A stretch of 64,000 bases of DNA from Hortaea werneckii (GCA_037044905.1 JBAOKB010000077.1:372001-436000); one strand, 5' to 3'; positions 44,739 through 56,235 are shown, counted from the first letter of the stretch. Numbers and translations: made by a program. The notes: generated by a model not told the origin, from the sequence alone.

Positions 44739-45751
44739 GGTGTTTTCGGATAGATTGACAATGCGCTCGCGATCTGTTTGAGGGGTTGTGGTGGTTATGC
44801 TCTTTGATTTTCAAGATTCTCGTGAATGCTTTATATACATAGCGTAACCCATCCTTGGGCATCTCTACCTAATTAGCCCAGATTGCACATCCAGCCTTCA
44901 CCATGACGTCTATTCCGGCCGGCCCGGCTGGTCTGGCTCTATACCTTAACCTTAGGGTCATTAGTCCTAATCGGCATTAGAAGACGGCTTCTCCAAAAGG
45001 AGAGTTTGAAAATCAATTGAAAAGTAGTCAGTGTGTCGAGAGAAGCAGGTTGATTGCAAGGCCTTGCCTGCAGAGCAAAGCACTCGCAAGTGTAATGAAC
45101 GCTGCCACGAAGACAGCGGAGCTCCGCCAATGCATTTCTAAGCTGGAATGGTCAGACCCTTGAGCCTTCTATAGATCGCTCGCATTCATCAAAAGAAATT
45201 TTGTTTTTCTTGGGCGCTTGATGGAGACCTAAAGAGCAGCCTGAGATGAAAATCAAAGGACAAAAGAAAGGTAGACCATAAAGCGAGAAGTCGCTCCAGC
45301 GACCGGGCATGCACCTTGTTACATGTCTGCTGTGGTCAGCGTGACCTATCTCCTACCAGCCTGCACACCCAATGAAGCTGAGGTGGAAATGCTCCCGTCC
45401 ATGCAGGGAAGAGGATGCTGTTTAAATGCTTGCTTGGGGGCAAAGGGATTATGTAGGTGGCGAGCATCGCAAGCGAGTGGTGTCCGATGTCGATGAAAGC
45501 GCCCATACCCTTAGCCTGATGGCTACCTGTCTACACTTCTTGAGGAGCTGTAGGTCTTCAATCTCGAAGTCTCGTATCACAACAATCCCAAGGAAATGTT
45601 GCTATTCAAATGGAAAGCACTCCCGGAAGAGGCCGTGAAAGTGCGCGTTAGCGTGGCCTTAGCTTTTCAAATCCGGAAGCTTGGAACAACATCTGCATCA
45701 GGGCATCGCTCGCAATTCGTTGCCGTTGTAGAAGGCGTAGGAAAACAGTCC
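44739..45751. promoter_or_regulatory. Divergent upstream region of the DUF3237 gene and BMT5
   Basis: This 1.0-kb gap has no supported gene. The open frame running into BMT5 starts at 45596, but the first 52 codons do not look like family sequence. Confidence 0.45.
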
Positions 45752-46571
45752 ATGGCGAAGCACAAGAAGCAGAAGCTCAACACAGCGAGCAAGAACGCTC
45801 GGCCGTATCAGCCTCCACAACCGCAGAAGCCTTCGGGAAAGCCAAAAGCTGCAAAGAAGCCTGAACCTACGATCCCGTTCCAGGCCGAGGATCGGATCTT
45901 GCTTGTTGGTGAAGGTGATTTTTCGTTTGCCAAGGCCATCATGAGGAACACGGCTGCTGCGATGTGACTGCCACATGCTTTGATTCCCAGACAGAGCTAT
46001 TCGAAAAGTACCAGCCCCAAGCAGAAGAACATGTTCGCTTCCTTGAGGATGAGGGACAGACCGTGCTATACGGCACAGACGCCACTAAGCTTGACCAGAA
46101 CAAGCAGCTGAAGAAACAAGGCAGCCAGTACGATGTCGTGATGTTCAACTTCCCTCATGTCGGAGGCAAGAGTAAAGACGTCAACCGCCAGGTCCGCTTC
46201 AACCAGGAACTCCTCGTCAGCTTCTTCGCATCCGCCATGCCTTTGCTTGCGGCCGGCGGTACCATCGTGGTCACCCTCTTCGAAGGCGAGCCATATACTC
46301 TTGGAACATCCGAGATCTGGGACGCCATTCTGGCTTAGAGGTGCAAAGGAGCTTCAAATTCACGGCCGAGGCGTACCCGGGCTACAGTCACTCGAGAACA
46401 CTGGGGAATATCCAAGGTGGTGGCGGCTGGAAGGGTGAAGACAGGGATGCCAGGAGCTATGTCTTTCAGAAGAAAGGTGATAGTGCTACAGCAGGAACGG
46501 CCAAACCGATAAAGAAACCTGAGCAAAAGAGAAAGCGAGGAGAGGGCTTGAGCTCGGATGATGATGGTTGA
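45752..46571 (+). CDS. BMT5: 25S rRNA (uridine-N3)-methyltransferase BMT5-like (DUF2431), two frame breaks
   Basis: One exon, about 273 aa after correction. The basic N-terminus is MAKHKKQKLNTASKNARPYQ. The Rossmann SAM motif reads ILLVGEGDFSFAKAI; then VTATCFDSQTELFEKYQPQA, GTDATKL, DVVMFNFPHVGGKSKDVNRQ and RFNQELLVSFFASAMPLL, typical of DUF2431. Bmt5 makes m3U in 25S rRNA, so a nucleolar site is inferred. The C-terminus SFKFTAEAYPGYSHSRTLGN matches the family. Frame changes lie near 45942 (one base lost before EEHGCC) and near 46325 (between SEIWD and GLEVQRSF). At the second site homologues normally have several more residues, so a slightly larger deletion is possible. Adding two bases makes the length 822. 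Confidence 0.85.
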
Positions 46572-46707
46572 AGTGTTTTGCGAACCCGAAGCCCGATAAA
46601 TCTTCTGCATGGCATCTGGATGAAACCTCATCCGAAGGCCCTCGTCTCTCGATGTTCCACCTCCCTGCATCATCAGCCACCTCCGCAGTCCTTGGCATCA
46701 CACGCAT

Positions 46708-49025
46708 CTACTTGAACAACCCCAACGCCGACCTGAAGGTCTGTGGCCGTCCTCAAGCGTACTCTTGCGCGCCTCAAGATTGGAGCGCATGCGAGTAATC
46801 TCTTCGGCCTCTGCGGCGATGAGGCTCACCTCATCATCCGACATTTCCGCCACTAGCTTAGGCGAGAAGGGTGTCGTTGGCGAGATCGCGCAGCAAATAA
46901 CGCTCGATCACCTGCTTGGTGATGGCGCTGATGAAGTACTTGACTTCCTCCTGTGTGAAGAAGCTAGCAGTCAGCAACCAAGGATCAGACATAGCAGGGT
47001 TTATTTGAAGGGACACTGACCTTGTAGTACGCTTGCTGGCAGTCAAGAGCATCCTCGGCCGATGTCTTGTCCATGTCTGGCTCGAGTAAAGTATTCATGC
47101 CATTATTCATCACATCAGGCTTGAGGTAGCTTTCCCTTCGGTTGCTGTTGGACGCATTGAAAACATCTACTTCAGCGTTACGGACGAGGTTTTTGTATTT
47201 GGCGTTGTGCTTTTCCTGGCGCACTTTTTGGACAATGGCAGTGTAGGCACGTCATAGGTGATAGGATGGTGGCACATGTCGGTGATGATACGTTCCAAGC
47301 TCTGCCTTGGCTGCACCTAGACGGCTTTAAGGGCATTCTTCACCTTACCCGCTTTTAAACGATCGGCGATATCTTTGGAGCTGCGTGATCGACAGCCATC
47401 TTCATCAGGTTATGGCAAAATTTCGCGACGTTCTCGATATGGTAGGCAGCGATGGCTTGCCAGTTGCTTGATTGCTCCCAGAAGAGCTGGCTGATGAGGA
47501 ATGGATTGAATGTCCCAGGGAGTTCGCGGCCACGAGAGCGAATGAGTATTCTGCGAACCCGATTGACAGCCTCGGAGGGTTCGATATGCTCCTGAAGCTC
47601 GCCAAAATGCTCGTATCCAGGCGCTAGCTGAGGCTCCTCCGCCGCAACCTCAGCATCAGGTTCAATGATCGCGAGCTTGTGACCGTACTGACGGATTGTA
47701 CTGGCGAATTGGAGGTTAAAGTGCTGTGCGACAGCGCGCAGCCGACGCATGTTGCTCTTATCGCCAATATCAGCATCGGGATCCAAATCACCGAAGAACT
47801 CATGCTCGTATTGACCATTCACGGCGGCCTTGACGATGTCCTGATAAGTCGTGCTGATACCCATCAAGAAACGACGCTGCTCCTGCGGCGTCGAGCGCTT
47901 TTCGCCAAGCTGCTCCAGCTCGCGACAAACATCACGATGCTTATCATTGAGCTCCTTCTGCAACGCCGGAAGCTCCGTCTTCAAATGCTTGTAGAGTAGC
48001 TGGCTAAGACGGGTACGCAAGGTATCGATACCAAGGATATCCTGCGAGAGATCACGATAGCTGCCCTGTGAGAAGAAGGACTTCTCCGCAGCGTTACGCT
48101 CCTCAAAAGACTTGTCGCTCTCCTTATCCGAGCGATTCTTCAGCATGTGCCATCCGAGCTCGAAGAAGATGTCCTTGTTCTCGGCCAGTTCGAGCCAGGA
48201 AGCCTCGTTCTCTGAGCCGGGCTCGAGGAAGTCAGGCTTGGTGATGATTCCGATGGTACGATGGCCCTTTGGATCGACATCCCTACACTTCTTCAAAATG
48301 ATCTGATTGGCATAGTCGTTCTTGGCGGAGACTACAGCCATGATGATCGTGCGCTTCTCCTTGAGATAGTCGTCGACCAGTCCGCGGATCAGGTCGACGT
48401 CCTCCTTCGACTGCATCTTGTTCTCCGAATGGATCAGGCCCGGCAAGTCGACTAAGGTCAGATGCGGACGCCCAGGCCCGGCAATCTCAATGCTCAGCAC
48501 ATCGCGGGAGAAAGCGCGTGCGGGACCGCCAGCCCCATCATCACCACCACCACTGAGACCCATCAGATTCGTCGCTTCCTGCATAAGATCCGGCAGCTCA
48601 CCAAAATCCACAATCGTCCCGTTGAATCCCTCCAGACGCTTCTTCTCCGCCCCTGGCCGCCACTTATCCGGGATGATCTTGGTCGAGATGGCCACCTGCG
48701 GGGCGCGACGGAGGATGATCTCGGTGGCGAAGCGCGTACATAGGTTCTCCTTACGCGGGAAGGGGATCTCAGTGATGGCTTCGAGGACAGAGCTCTTGCC
48801 GGATGATTGGTCTCCGCAGACTACGAGCTGTGGGAGCTGGACAACCCCGCTGAGCCCGCTGCGGCGGAGCTTGTCGACCATGTCCATCATGCGACGGAAG
48901 TCCTGGCTTTGGAGCGCATCGAGGGAAGAGGTGCCGATTGTTTGGGGTCCGTGGGTTTGGTTGGTAGAGTGTTTGTTTTCATCGTGCTCGGCTTTCACGG
49001 CGTCGTCGGTTCCTTTGGATCCCAT
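46708..49025 (-). CDS. Dynamin-like GTPase, six frame breaks in the C-terminal part
   Basis: Exons 49025-47021 and 46950-46708 (70-nt intron, GTCAGT donor); about 749 aa after correction. The first 550 residues are fully open: G1 loop GDQSSGKSSVLEAI at residues 71-84, the switch CTRFATEI, DLPGLIHSE (G3), TKPDF (G4), and the stalk (LGIDTLRTRLSQLLYKHLK). The end is GED-like: EEVKYFISAITKQVIERYLL, then MSDDEVSLIAAEAEEITRMR. Large fungal families of Mx/dynamin-like GTPases share this layout and probably remodel membranes. From 47372 to 46740 the frame changes six times, near 47372, 47321, 47295, 47246, 46860 and 46740 (four losses, two gains). Net restoration gives 2250 nt. The cluster of breaks in one 640-bp stretch is notable. 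Confidence 0.85.
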
Positions 49026-51331
49026 GTTGAGGGCGGGAAGGGGTTGGGAATGGATCTCTCCAGAGAGGGTTTCGCCGATTGCAGTGATCTAGGAACGGAG
49101 GGGGACCTGGAGAAGTGTGTGGAAGTGGGTACGATGAAGAAAAATGGAACGGTGATGGGCAGAGTACGGACAAAACAGAATCTGATGTTTGTCAGGCTCC
49201 AACTAGATCTAGATCCAATCCAATCGCATTGCAGTGGGCACGGCCACCAACACACTCTGCCGTATGAAACCATGGCTTCCCTGCCACCTCCCGGCGGAAA
49301 GGAGGCGTTTGTAAACGACATGCCATGCGTTTGATAGCGCTTTTTGCCGCAAACGTGGATACTAGGGACGAGTTTACCCTCCTGCGATCCCAATGACTTG
49401 ATGGCTGAGAACGCCACACATCTTCAAAACCGGCATGGGATAGCAATTAGTACAGCTTCTTTGACCAGCGCCACCATTCGCAGTCATGATTCATACAGCG
49501 GTAAGCCATCACTACATAGAAATTAATCGCTGCGGAAACGGACTAGCCAACGGAGCCACGCAAACACAGTCGAAGGTGCAGTGGTAGATTCGGATTCCTG
49601 CATTGCCGTCGCTGCCGCTGCGTATCTAAAAACCGACTCATCGCCGTACGAACGCGGTCGCGCCCTGGAGAAATTTTGGGCGGGCGTGAGACCGACAAGA
49701 CTCTTCCTTCTTCTGGGTCGTGAAATCTCCATGATGATGATTCGTCACCCTTTTCTCATTAAAAGTCCAAAGATTTTCACCCATGAAACGTTGTGGGACT
49801 CCCTTCAGAAGAGCTTTCATGATTTGGGGGGCTCTTATCGCTAGCTACTACTTCTTGATTTGCGGTATCATCATTGTTTGCAGAAAGATGGAAGGTTGAT
49901 GAGGGCAGGACCCTCTTCGAATGTGAGTGAGTTCTTGGCTGCAGAGGTTGAGCATGGGAAGGGACAGGGTGTCGTGCAGCCAAAGCGAAGCCCTTGGAAG
50001 GTAGAGTGCGAAACATATTCACGTTCTTTTTTTTTTTTCCTTTTTTTTAGGGTTTTTGGTTTTGTTTCTTTCGGGCTTTTCGATGATCGATTTCCTTTGC
50101 CAGCGTGAGTGATCGATCATCGTTGATACGATCCATAGATACTGTATGTTGAAATCGTAAGGTGACGAAGGTCGTGTGTAACGCCAAATATAGCAGAGGA
50201 GAACCGAGATGCGCAACGTTTCCCGTCCCGCCAGCCTGCCAGAGCGGGAACCCGAGGCACCGTGCGGGACCGTGCTTCAGGCCTAAGCTGGGGGAAGATA
50301 TGGATGGATGGTGGAAGGCCGTAGCGTCGGAGACTCTTCATCTTTCACGTCATTGGGACTTACGACCATATCCATTGATCGTGCGATCGGGGAATGGCCA
50401 TCAGAGTTGTTTTGGAGAAGTATCACGCGGTATCTCCAAAAGCTTGATAAGGGAGAAGCGGGTTACCTATCATGCTAGCCCGCCCATTCGTCTATGTAGC
50501 ATAGTGGGTGCCCGCGTGACGGTTGATAAGATAGCAGCGACAAGGGACAACACGCCGTAGCTCTCATAAGGTAGCTATGAAACCAACCAACGAGCCAACC
50601 TGATGAATGCTTGATCGCCTGGCGTTGCGGGGTAGTGCATGTACCTGTAGCTTGTCCTTTCACACGCTGACGAGAAGTATCACCTTGTCAGCCTCACCGC
50701 CGCCGAGGATACCTTATGGACAGCTCGGAGGTGGGCAAAGGAAAATCCAGCTCCCAGCCCAGATGATCAGTTCACCGCTGTTTGGAAACGAGCAGATCAT
50801 AGGGGCAAACCAAAGCCAAAAACCTCATACGATGGACGTTATCAAAGTTGACGAGTCCGGAGCCCGGGGAAAGCTTGCAGATCGCCCCATGGCTCGTGCA
50901 GCTGGGACAATGGCTCCATGCCTCTCAACAACATCCGGGGCGTATCTATTATTACTATGTATGGTTGGTGCTGGTGAGGTACATCGGCGTCTGTCTCACC
51001 CGCGACACTCGGTGAAACGGTCAGACGCAGCTGTGGCACCATCCATCCCCATCCATCCCCGTTCATCGATAGGAGGTCCGTCCTGGACTACGTAGGTCGA
51101 GGTACCTAGCCATAGTACCTAGGTGGCATGGACAGCTTAAGTAGACCTGCCACCTTCCCCATCCTCTCTCCTCACCTTTTGCTCCTGCTTTCTTCGTGCC
51201 AAAGCTGAAACGTCTCGTGACGCACTCTGTACAACATTGACATCCGCCACCGACACACTCTCTCTCCTCAACCTCACTCTGACTCTCACCTTTTCATCAA
51301 AACTCTGATCACGAGACTACTACCAGACACC
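49026..51331. other. Gene-poor region between the dynamin-like gene and the SAP-like protein
   Basis: No supported gene. A minus-strand 81-codon frame at 49777-50022 begins MFRTLPSKGFALAARHPV, mildly presequence-like, but it has no continuation I trust. The palindromic motif TACCTAGGT lies at 51116-51124 with a related copy at 51101-51109. The last 200 bp before 51332 are CT-rich, a common fungal promoter feature. Confidence 0.4.
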
Positions 51332-52409
51332 ATGGCAGCCCCGCGATCCGTCCAATTCATCGCCCTAAGGAACCTCTCTCGCGGTTCCCACCAAGTCCGC
51401 CGTCTGCACATGACCGGCCCTTCCGAATACGCCTCGCCCCTTCTCACCCAGGAGCGGCCAGCTCTAAACGTCCCTCGTGATATCGCCGGTCTCCGCGCGG
51501 AATGCAGAAGGCGGAAGATCGAAGCCACCGGGCACAAGCAAGACGTAAGCATCCCTCACTCCTCCATCAGACTAACCCTCCCATGGGGGGCACGGAAAAT
51601 CAAGGAAATATCCACTGACCAGCCCCATCCAGCTCATCTCCCGCATCACCGCCCACGAAGTCTCTCACTCGCGCGCCTTCAGTTCGGCCGTGGAGCAGAC
51701 TAAGCGTCCAACCCCAGAGCCACAGCAGGAGAAGCCTTCGCAGATGATCCGCCACTTCAACACCAGCCGCGAGCTGAAACAGCCCAAGGACACTTCGACG
51801 ATGGATTTCGCCTATTTCCCTGATCTCGACCCGGATAATGTCGACGCCAACCTGGCGATGCGGGTTCCGATTATTCCGGATAACTACTCGCCGCCGCGTA
51901 CGGGAGCCCATGCGCCGGAGGTCGAGGAGATGGTAAGTTCTCGCCACTTCCCATGAGCGAATCGAATCTCCATTGTATTGGGGCAATAAGGCTCAACCTT
52001 TTACTTCCTTTCATCCTTTTTTTTTTTTTTTTTTTTGAGAAAAAAATAAGAAAAAGAAGAAAAAAACCAAACCGAAAAAGAAAAAGAAAAGAACGGACCC
52101 CAAAGAAACCCAAGAACTTTTCCAGCTAACCCCCTCCATCAACAGGTCGTCTTCAAACCCCAAATCGTGACGGCCTCAGCCGACGCCGTGTACCTGCCCA
52201 TGGCGGACCTGACGGACGGGCACGCCATGAATGTCGATTTCCACTCGATGGCGAACCGCGTGGCGAGTAACCTGCGCCGCATGAAGCTGCCCGTCGAGCA
52301 GCAGGCCGGCATGATGAAGCAGCTGTGGAGCGATATGATTGATGATCTCTTCAGCGTCGGCGGTGCTGCGGCGGGGAAAACGACGGGGACGGTGGCTGCG
52401 CGGGCTTGA
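51332..52409 (+). CDS. Probable mitochondrial protein with SAP-like motif
   Basis: Exons 51332-51544, 51633-51932 and 52146-52409, all phase 0 with GTAAGC or GTAAGT donors, give 258 aa without frame breaks. The N-terminus (MAAPRSVQFIALRNLSRGSHQVRRLHM) is basic, without acids, and resembles a mitochondrial presequence. Residues 45-75, ALNVPRDIAGLRAECRRRKIEATGHKQDLISRI, have the SAP motif pattern seen in nucleic-acid-binding proteins. A conserved fungal part follows: STMDFAYFPDLDPDNVDANL, and SADAVYLPMADLTDGHAMNVDFHSMANRV near the end. I recognise the overall pattern as a conserved ascomycete protein of unknown function. Intron 2 contains a poly-T run. Confidence 0.78.
52017..52036. repeat. Poly-T tract inside an intron
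   Basis: Twenty consecutive T residues sit in intron 2 of the SAP-like gene, followed by an A-rich stretch. They may serve as part of the polypyrimidine tract or be a neutral homopolymer. Confidence 0.9.
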
Positions 52410-53430
52410 GATCGGGCGCAACTGGTAGATTGGCAGGGTTGTGGGACGTTGCCGCCGAGGCCATGAGTTTGATGGTTTTGGCTCTCTAGATTAGCGTGGA
52501 GTGTGCAGGGATGCTCGAGGGTGGACGATAGAAGCAACAATGATGTAAGATGGTGCATATGGCTCTGCTTTCGTTGTTAAATGTACGTGACGTGCGTCCC
52601 GTGTGCCTGAACTGGGTGAACTAGGTTCTTCTTCCTATCCAAATAGGTGCACAGCGGGGATCCAAGTCTTTTGTTGTTTTCCTATTTCTGGGCCTTTCTT
52701 GATTTTCAGCGGGAAAGATGACAATGACTTCCTGGAATCCCTTCTGCTCACGAATAACCAAACCCCGAGATGAGAATGTTCTTGCACTGAGTAGCTGGAC
52801 TCACGGGAAACGCCGCCTGAAGGAGGGAAAAGGAAAGAGAGAAAAAAATGTAATTAGGAAAGACCGTTTTGAACATCTCTCATCACATTCGTATGATGTG
52901 TCTAAAAGAAAGATCGTAAAGCCTAGTCGTTTACAAGATAAGAGAGAGAGAGAGAGCGCGAGAAAAAGAAAAATTGGGTATTTGCATCGATCTTCAAGCC
53001 TCCTCCTCTCCTGAAACCCCAGCCGACATAAGAGAGAGGAACGAAGCCATCTTCTGAAACAGCTCTTCGTTAAGAAGGAGAAACGCCATGCTCCTCATCA
53101 TCATATACCTCCCGACCTTCCTTCCCTTTCCTCATCTCCCTCCTCTTATCATATTCCTAACATATCCTTCAAAACCGTGGGGTCAGATTAGGACATACGA
53201 GCCTTGTTGTGTGTGTGGTGTGGCCGAACATCTCCGTGGTTTCCGAGGGGGAGAAGAAAGGGGCACACCAAATGTATAGCCCCCCTTTCTAACCCCAACC
53301 CCCAATCACCCTAACCCTAGCCAACCCTAACCAATCCCCCCATCATCCACACCCACATCCACATCCACATACACTCCCACCCCCCACCCCCTCTCTTTCT
53401 CCCCCGTCCCTCTCTCCCCTTCCCTCCATC
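52410..53430. other. Convergent 3' region with CT/AC-rich and telomere-like sequence
   Basis: No gene is supported in this 1.0-kb gap between converging genes. It includes a (GA)n run at about 52942-52957, a CCCTAA-like array at 53309-53330 and AC/CT-rich low-complexity DNA up to 53430. Confidence 0.5.
53309..53330. repeat. Short interstitial telomere-like array
   Basis: CCCTAA at 53309-53314, CCCTAG at 53315-53320 and CCCTAA at 53325-53330, in a C-rich context. This is the complement of the common fungal telomere repeat TTAGGG, far too short to be a telomere. Confidence 0.7.
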
Positions 53431-54519
53431 CTACCCAATAAAAGTATTCCCCACCAACGGACCCACCCACTTCCCCTTCCCCTTCCGCGCCGCCTTCATC
53501 TCCGCATACAGCGAAGGATTAATCCCTTTCTTCTTCAACTTCTTGATCTCCTGCTCACTTAGTCCATGAGTGGAGAAGTCCGAGCTCGTCCATTGGCTGT
53601 TGCTGGTGGTATGACTCCCATTGCTGTTGGCGGTGTTGTTGGTGGTGGTACTATCTTTCCTCGAATGATTGTCTCCTTCTGCTCCGTAGGTGGGGTTATG
53701 ATGGGCTTCGCCGCCGTCGTAGATGGAGACGGTGTGGTGGCTTGCTGTGTCTTCCCAGTCCCGCGTCCGGGTGGAGGAGGTGGACATGCGTTCGCTTTGT
53801 TGGTCGACCGAGGTGCGTTTCATGATTTGTGGGGAGGATGGGGGGTTGGGTGGGCGGGATTGGAGATGCTGTTGATGCTGTTTTAGGAGTGGGGGTGGTC
53901 GATGGGAGGATAGAGAAGGTGGTTGGGGTTCTGAGCCCGGTAGTTCGGCGATGAAAGGGCGGGAGGTCGAGGTTGAGGATGCGCCTGAGAGGGAGGATCT
54001 CGGGGCTGCGACGGCTGTCTTGCTGCTGCTGCTTCCTTCGCTCCCTGCGCCGCCGGCCGTGGAAGAGGAAGTCGCCGATCGCGCGGGATTGGAAGAGGTG
54101 GTGGAATCTTTCGAATACCGCTGGCTCCGCTCGTATCCTCGCGGGGTATTGTGAACCTCATCATGTCGCTTGGATCGCAATTCGCCCGAGGTATCGTCCC
54201 ATGCGAATTCGGATGCGGCGGAGTTGCTGGAGGTGGAGGTCGTCAGGTCCGAGTCGATTGAGAACCTGGGTTCGCGAGGAAGGTGATCTCGGCCATTGCT
54301 AGCGCTGGCGCTTGAGGGTTCATGAAAGGCCGAGATGCCTCTTACTCTCCCACCACCACTGCCACTACCGCCGCCGCTATGGTCATGATAGATCTTCTGC
54401 TTGGAATCGACGCGGGTCGGTCGGGGACGGGAGAAGTTCAGCGGGCGTGGTCTGAGAGAGGAGCGGTCGTTGCTGCTGGTAGTGCCGTGACTGGAGGTGG
54501 GGGTGATATCGTCGGCCAT
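53431..54519 (-). CDS. Low-complexity Ser-rich protein with conserved-looking C-terminal tail
   Basis: This 362-aa single-exon protein is not recognised. Most of it is Ser, Thr, Asn, Gly and Pro-rich and likely disordered, with a Gly/Ser run and a His/Gln stretch (KQHQQHLQSRPPNPP). The last 45 residues change character: FSTHGLSEQEIKKLKKKGI, then NPSLYAEMKAARKGKGKWVG and a hydrophobic end LVGNTFIG. This compact tail looks like a short conserved motif with a helix-rich, basic core. No TM segment or signal peptide is present. The start at 54519 (MADDITPTS) is the only plausible one. Codon use matches neighbours and there is no frame break. Confidence 0.7.
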   Translation of the reverse strand: MADDITPTSSHGTTSSNDRSSLRPRPLNFSRPRPTRVDSKQKIYHDHSGGGSGSGGGRVRGISAFHEPSSASASNGRDHLPREPRFSIDSDLTTSTSSNSAASEFAWDDTSGELRSKRHDEVHNTPRGYERSQRYSKDSTTSSNPARSATSSSTAGGAGSEGSSSSKTAVAAPRSSLSGASSTSTSRPFIAELPGSEPQPPSLSSHRPPPLLKQHQQHLQSRPPNPPSSPQIMKRTSVDQQSERMSTSSTRTRDWEDTASHHTVSIYDGGEAHHNPTYGAEGDNHSRKDSTTTNNTANSNGSHTTSNSQWTSSDFSTHGLSEQEIKKLKKKGINPSLYAEMKAARKGKGKWVGPLVGNTFIG

Positions 54520-55439
54520 GATGTCCCGTGATCTTTGATTCTATAGTCCTCTCTCGTCTTGTCTTCGGGTTTTGTTGCTATAATAATAGTCGGCCGGACC
54601 CAGACACCAGGGATCCTTTGCGAAAACGATTTCCCGTCATCCACCCGACGCGCGACCGCTCAATCGCATCGCTGTAGCGGGAACAGGCTCAATGCCAAGT
54701 GCTGTACTGAAAGCAGCACAGAGTATGGAATCAACCAAGGTCCTCTGGTAGGTAGATAGGTAGGCACAGAATGGCACTCAGATGATCGTCTCCGGCGCAT
54801 CAAACTTCACCACGAGCCATTGTGTGACAGGAGGAGCAAGCACATACTTTACCTAGGTACTTCCCCGGGACATGGGTTCATCAAACAGGGTTCAGGCTAA
54901 CCCTACTCCCAAGGCCCTCCCGTTCAACGTCGTCACCATCTTGACTTTCGGCTTTCTCATCAGCCCAAGCGGGAAGCGGAGGGGTACCTGGATGTAGAAA
55001 TGACAAGCCCCCCCGCCTGCCCGCCAACGCGATGTGACACTTGAAATGTGATGCGAGGCCCCATCATAACGTCATCATGCACAAGATTTCATCCAATCAA
55101 CCCGCAAAAACATCCACGATATATCTACGAGGAACCCGTAAAAGAGTGAAGAGCGACGAAATATATTCAATACCCCGTGGCGAAAAAAAAAAAAAGAAGA
55201 AAAAAACCCCCCCCAAGCACTACTCCCAAACTCCGGTTCGGTTCCTGAAGTCTAGCAGAGGCCGAATCATGAATGATGATGAGTAGGTAGTAGTAGTAGT
55301 GTAGGTAGCAGTAGGAAGGATAGCGCTGTCGATCAACTTCCAACCAACCCCACCAAAGCAAACCAAACAATTGCAAAGATCGCGCCGTGCGTGCGTGCGT
55401 GCGTGGGTGCGTGGTCAGGCAAAATCTCACCTCCCCTTG

Positions 55440-55457
55440 TTTTTTTTTTTTTTTTTT
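55440..55457. repeat. Poly-T tract
   Basis: Eighteen consecutive T residues shortly upstream of the (CA)n microsatellite. Confidence 0.9.
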
Positions 55458-55486
55458 CCTTTTTGGAAAAATGTGATGACACACAT

Positions 55487-55488
<2 letters not shown>

Positions 55489-55574
<86 letters not shown>
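55489..55574. repeat. (CA)n microsatellite, about 43 units
   Basis: An uninterrupted CA dinucleotide run of 86 bp, the longest pure microsatellite in the window. It lies in the gap between the low-complexity and RGS genes. Confidence 0.97.
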
Positions 55575-55578
<4 letters not shown>

Positions 55579-55804
55579 CATACATAGGCACTTCACACTG
55601 ACCAAAGCAAAAAACACCAACCAGGTAGGAAAGTGCCCCTCAATAATCACCAAGAATTTGCGCCCAATTAGTGTATTGTCTTTTCGGGGGGGCGCAGTGC
55701 ACTTCTCATCAGCAAGCACGTCTTTAGAACCGTTGACCTGCACTCACCGAGGAGAAAAAGGAGGGGAAAAAAAAAGAGAGAAAACAAAGGAGTGAAACCA
55801 GGAA

Positions 55805-55955
55805 AAATGAAAAAAAAAGAAAAAGAAGAAGAAGAGAGAGAGAGAGAGAAGAAGAAGAAGAAGAAGAAGAAGAAGAAGAAGAAGAAGAAGAAGAAGAAGA
55901 AGAAGAAGGGAAGAAGAAAAATAAAAGAAAGAGAGAGAGAGAGAAAAATAAATAA
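55805..55955. repeat. Purine tract with (GAA)n and (GA)n
   Basis: About 150 bp of almost pure A/G on the plus strand, including roughly 20 GAA units at 55848-55908 flanked by GA runs. Long GAA tracts can form triplex DNA (known property). Confidence 0.92.
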
Positions 55956-56235
55956 CAAGGAATTAGAGAGAAATAGGTTAGATCAGGGGTACACAAAATC
56001 GTTCATGATGTTTCCTCTCAATTTTCATCCCTATCATGATATACAAAGAGCTCCCACCTTCCCTCTCCATCGTGTACAAGGGTAAAGGCGGTTTATCGTA
56101 ATCCTTCATATCCCCCATATCTCCACCCAACCAAAAAATGCATTGCCATAAAGACCAGCTAGTCCCCTCTTCATCACGAGAAGAAGGCTCGAAAAACCCC
56201 TCTACTTCCTGTCTTGCCCGATCCATATCATATGC

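Noticed and set aside
48418..49334. Plus-strand frames of 175-224 codons over the dynamin-like gene
   Set aside because: They are antisense to the intact GTPase domain and carry no recognisable features.
55489..55955. Long repeat-derived open frames (poly-His/Thr, Lys/Glu or Val/Cys runs) over the microsatellites
   Set aside because: They are translations of simple repeats without any unique sequence.
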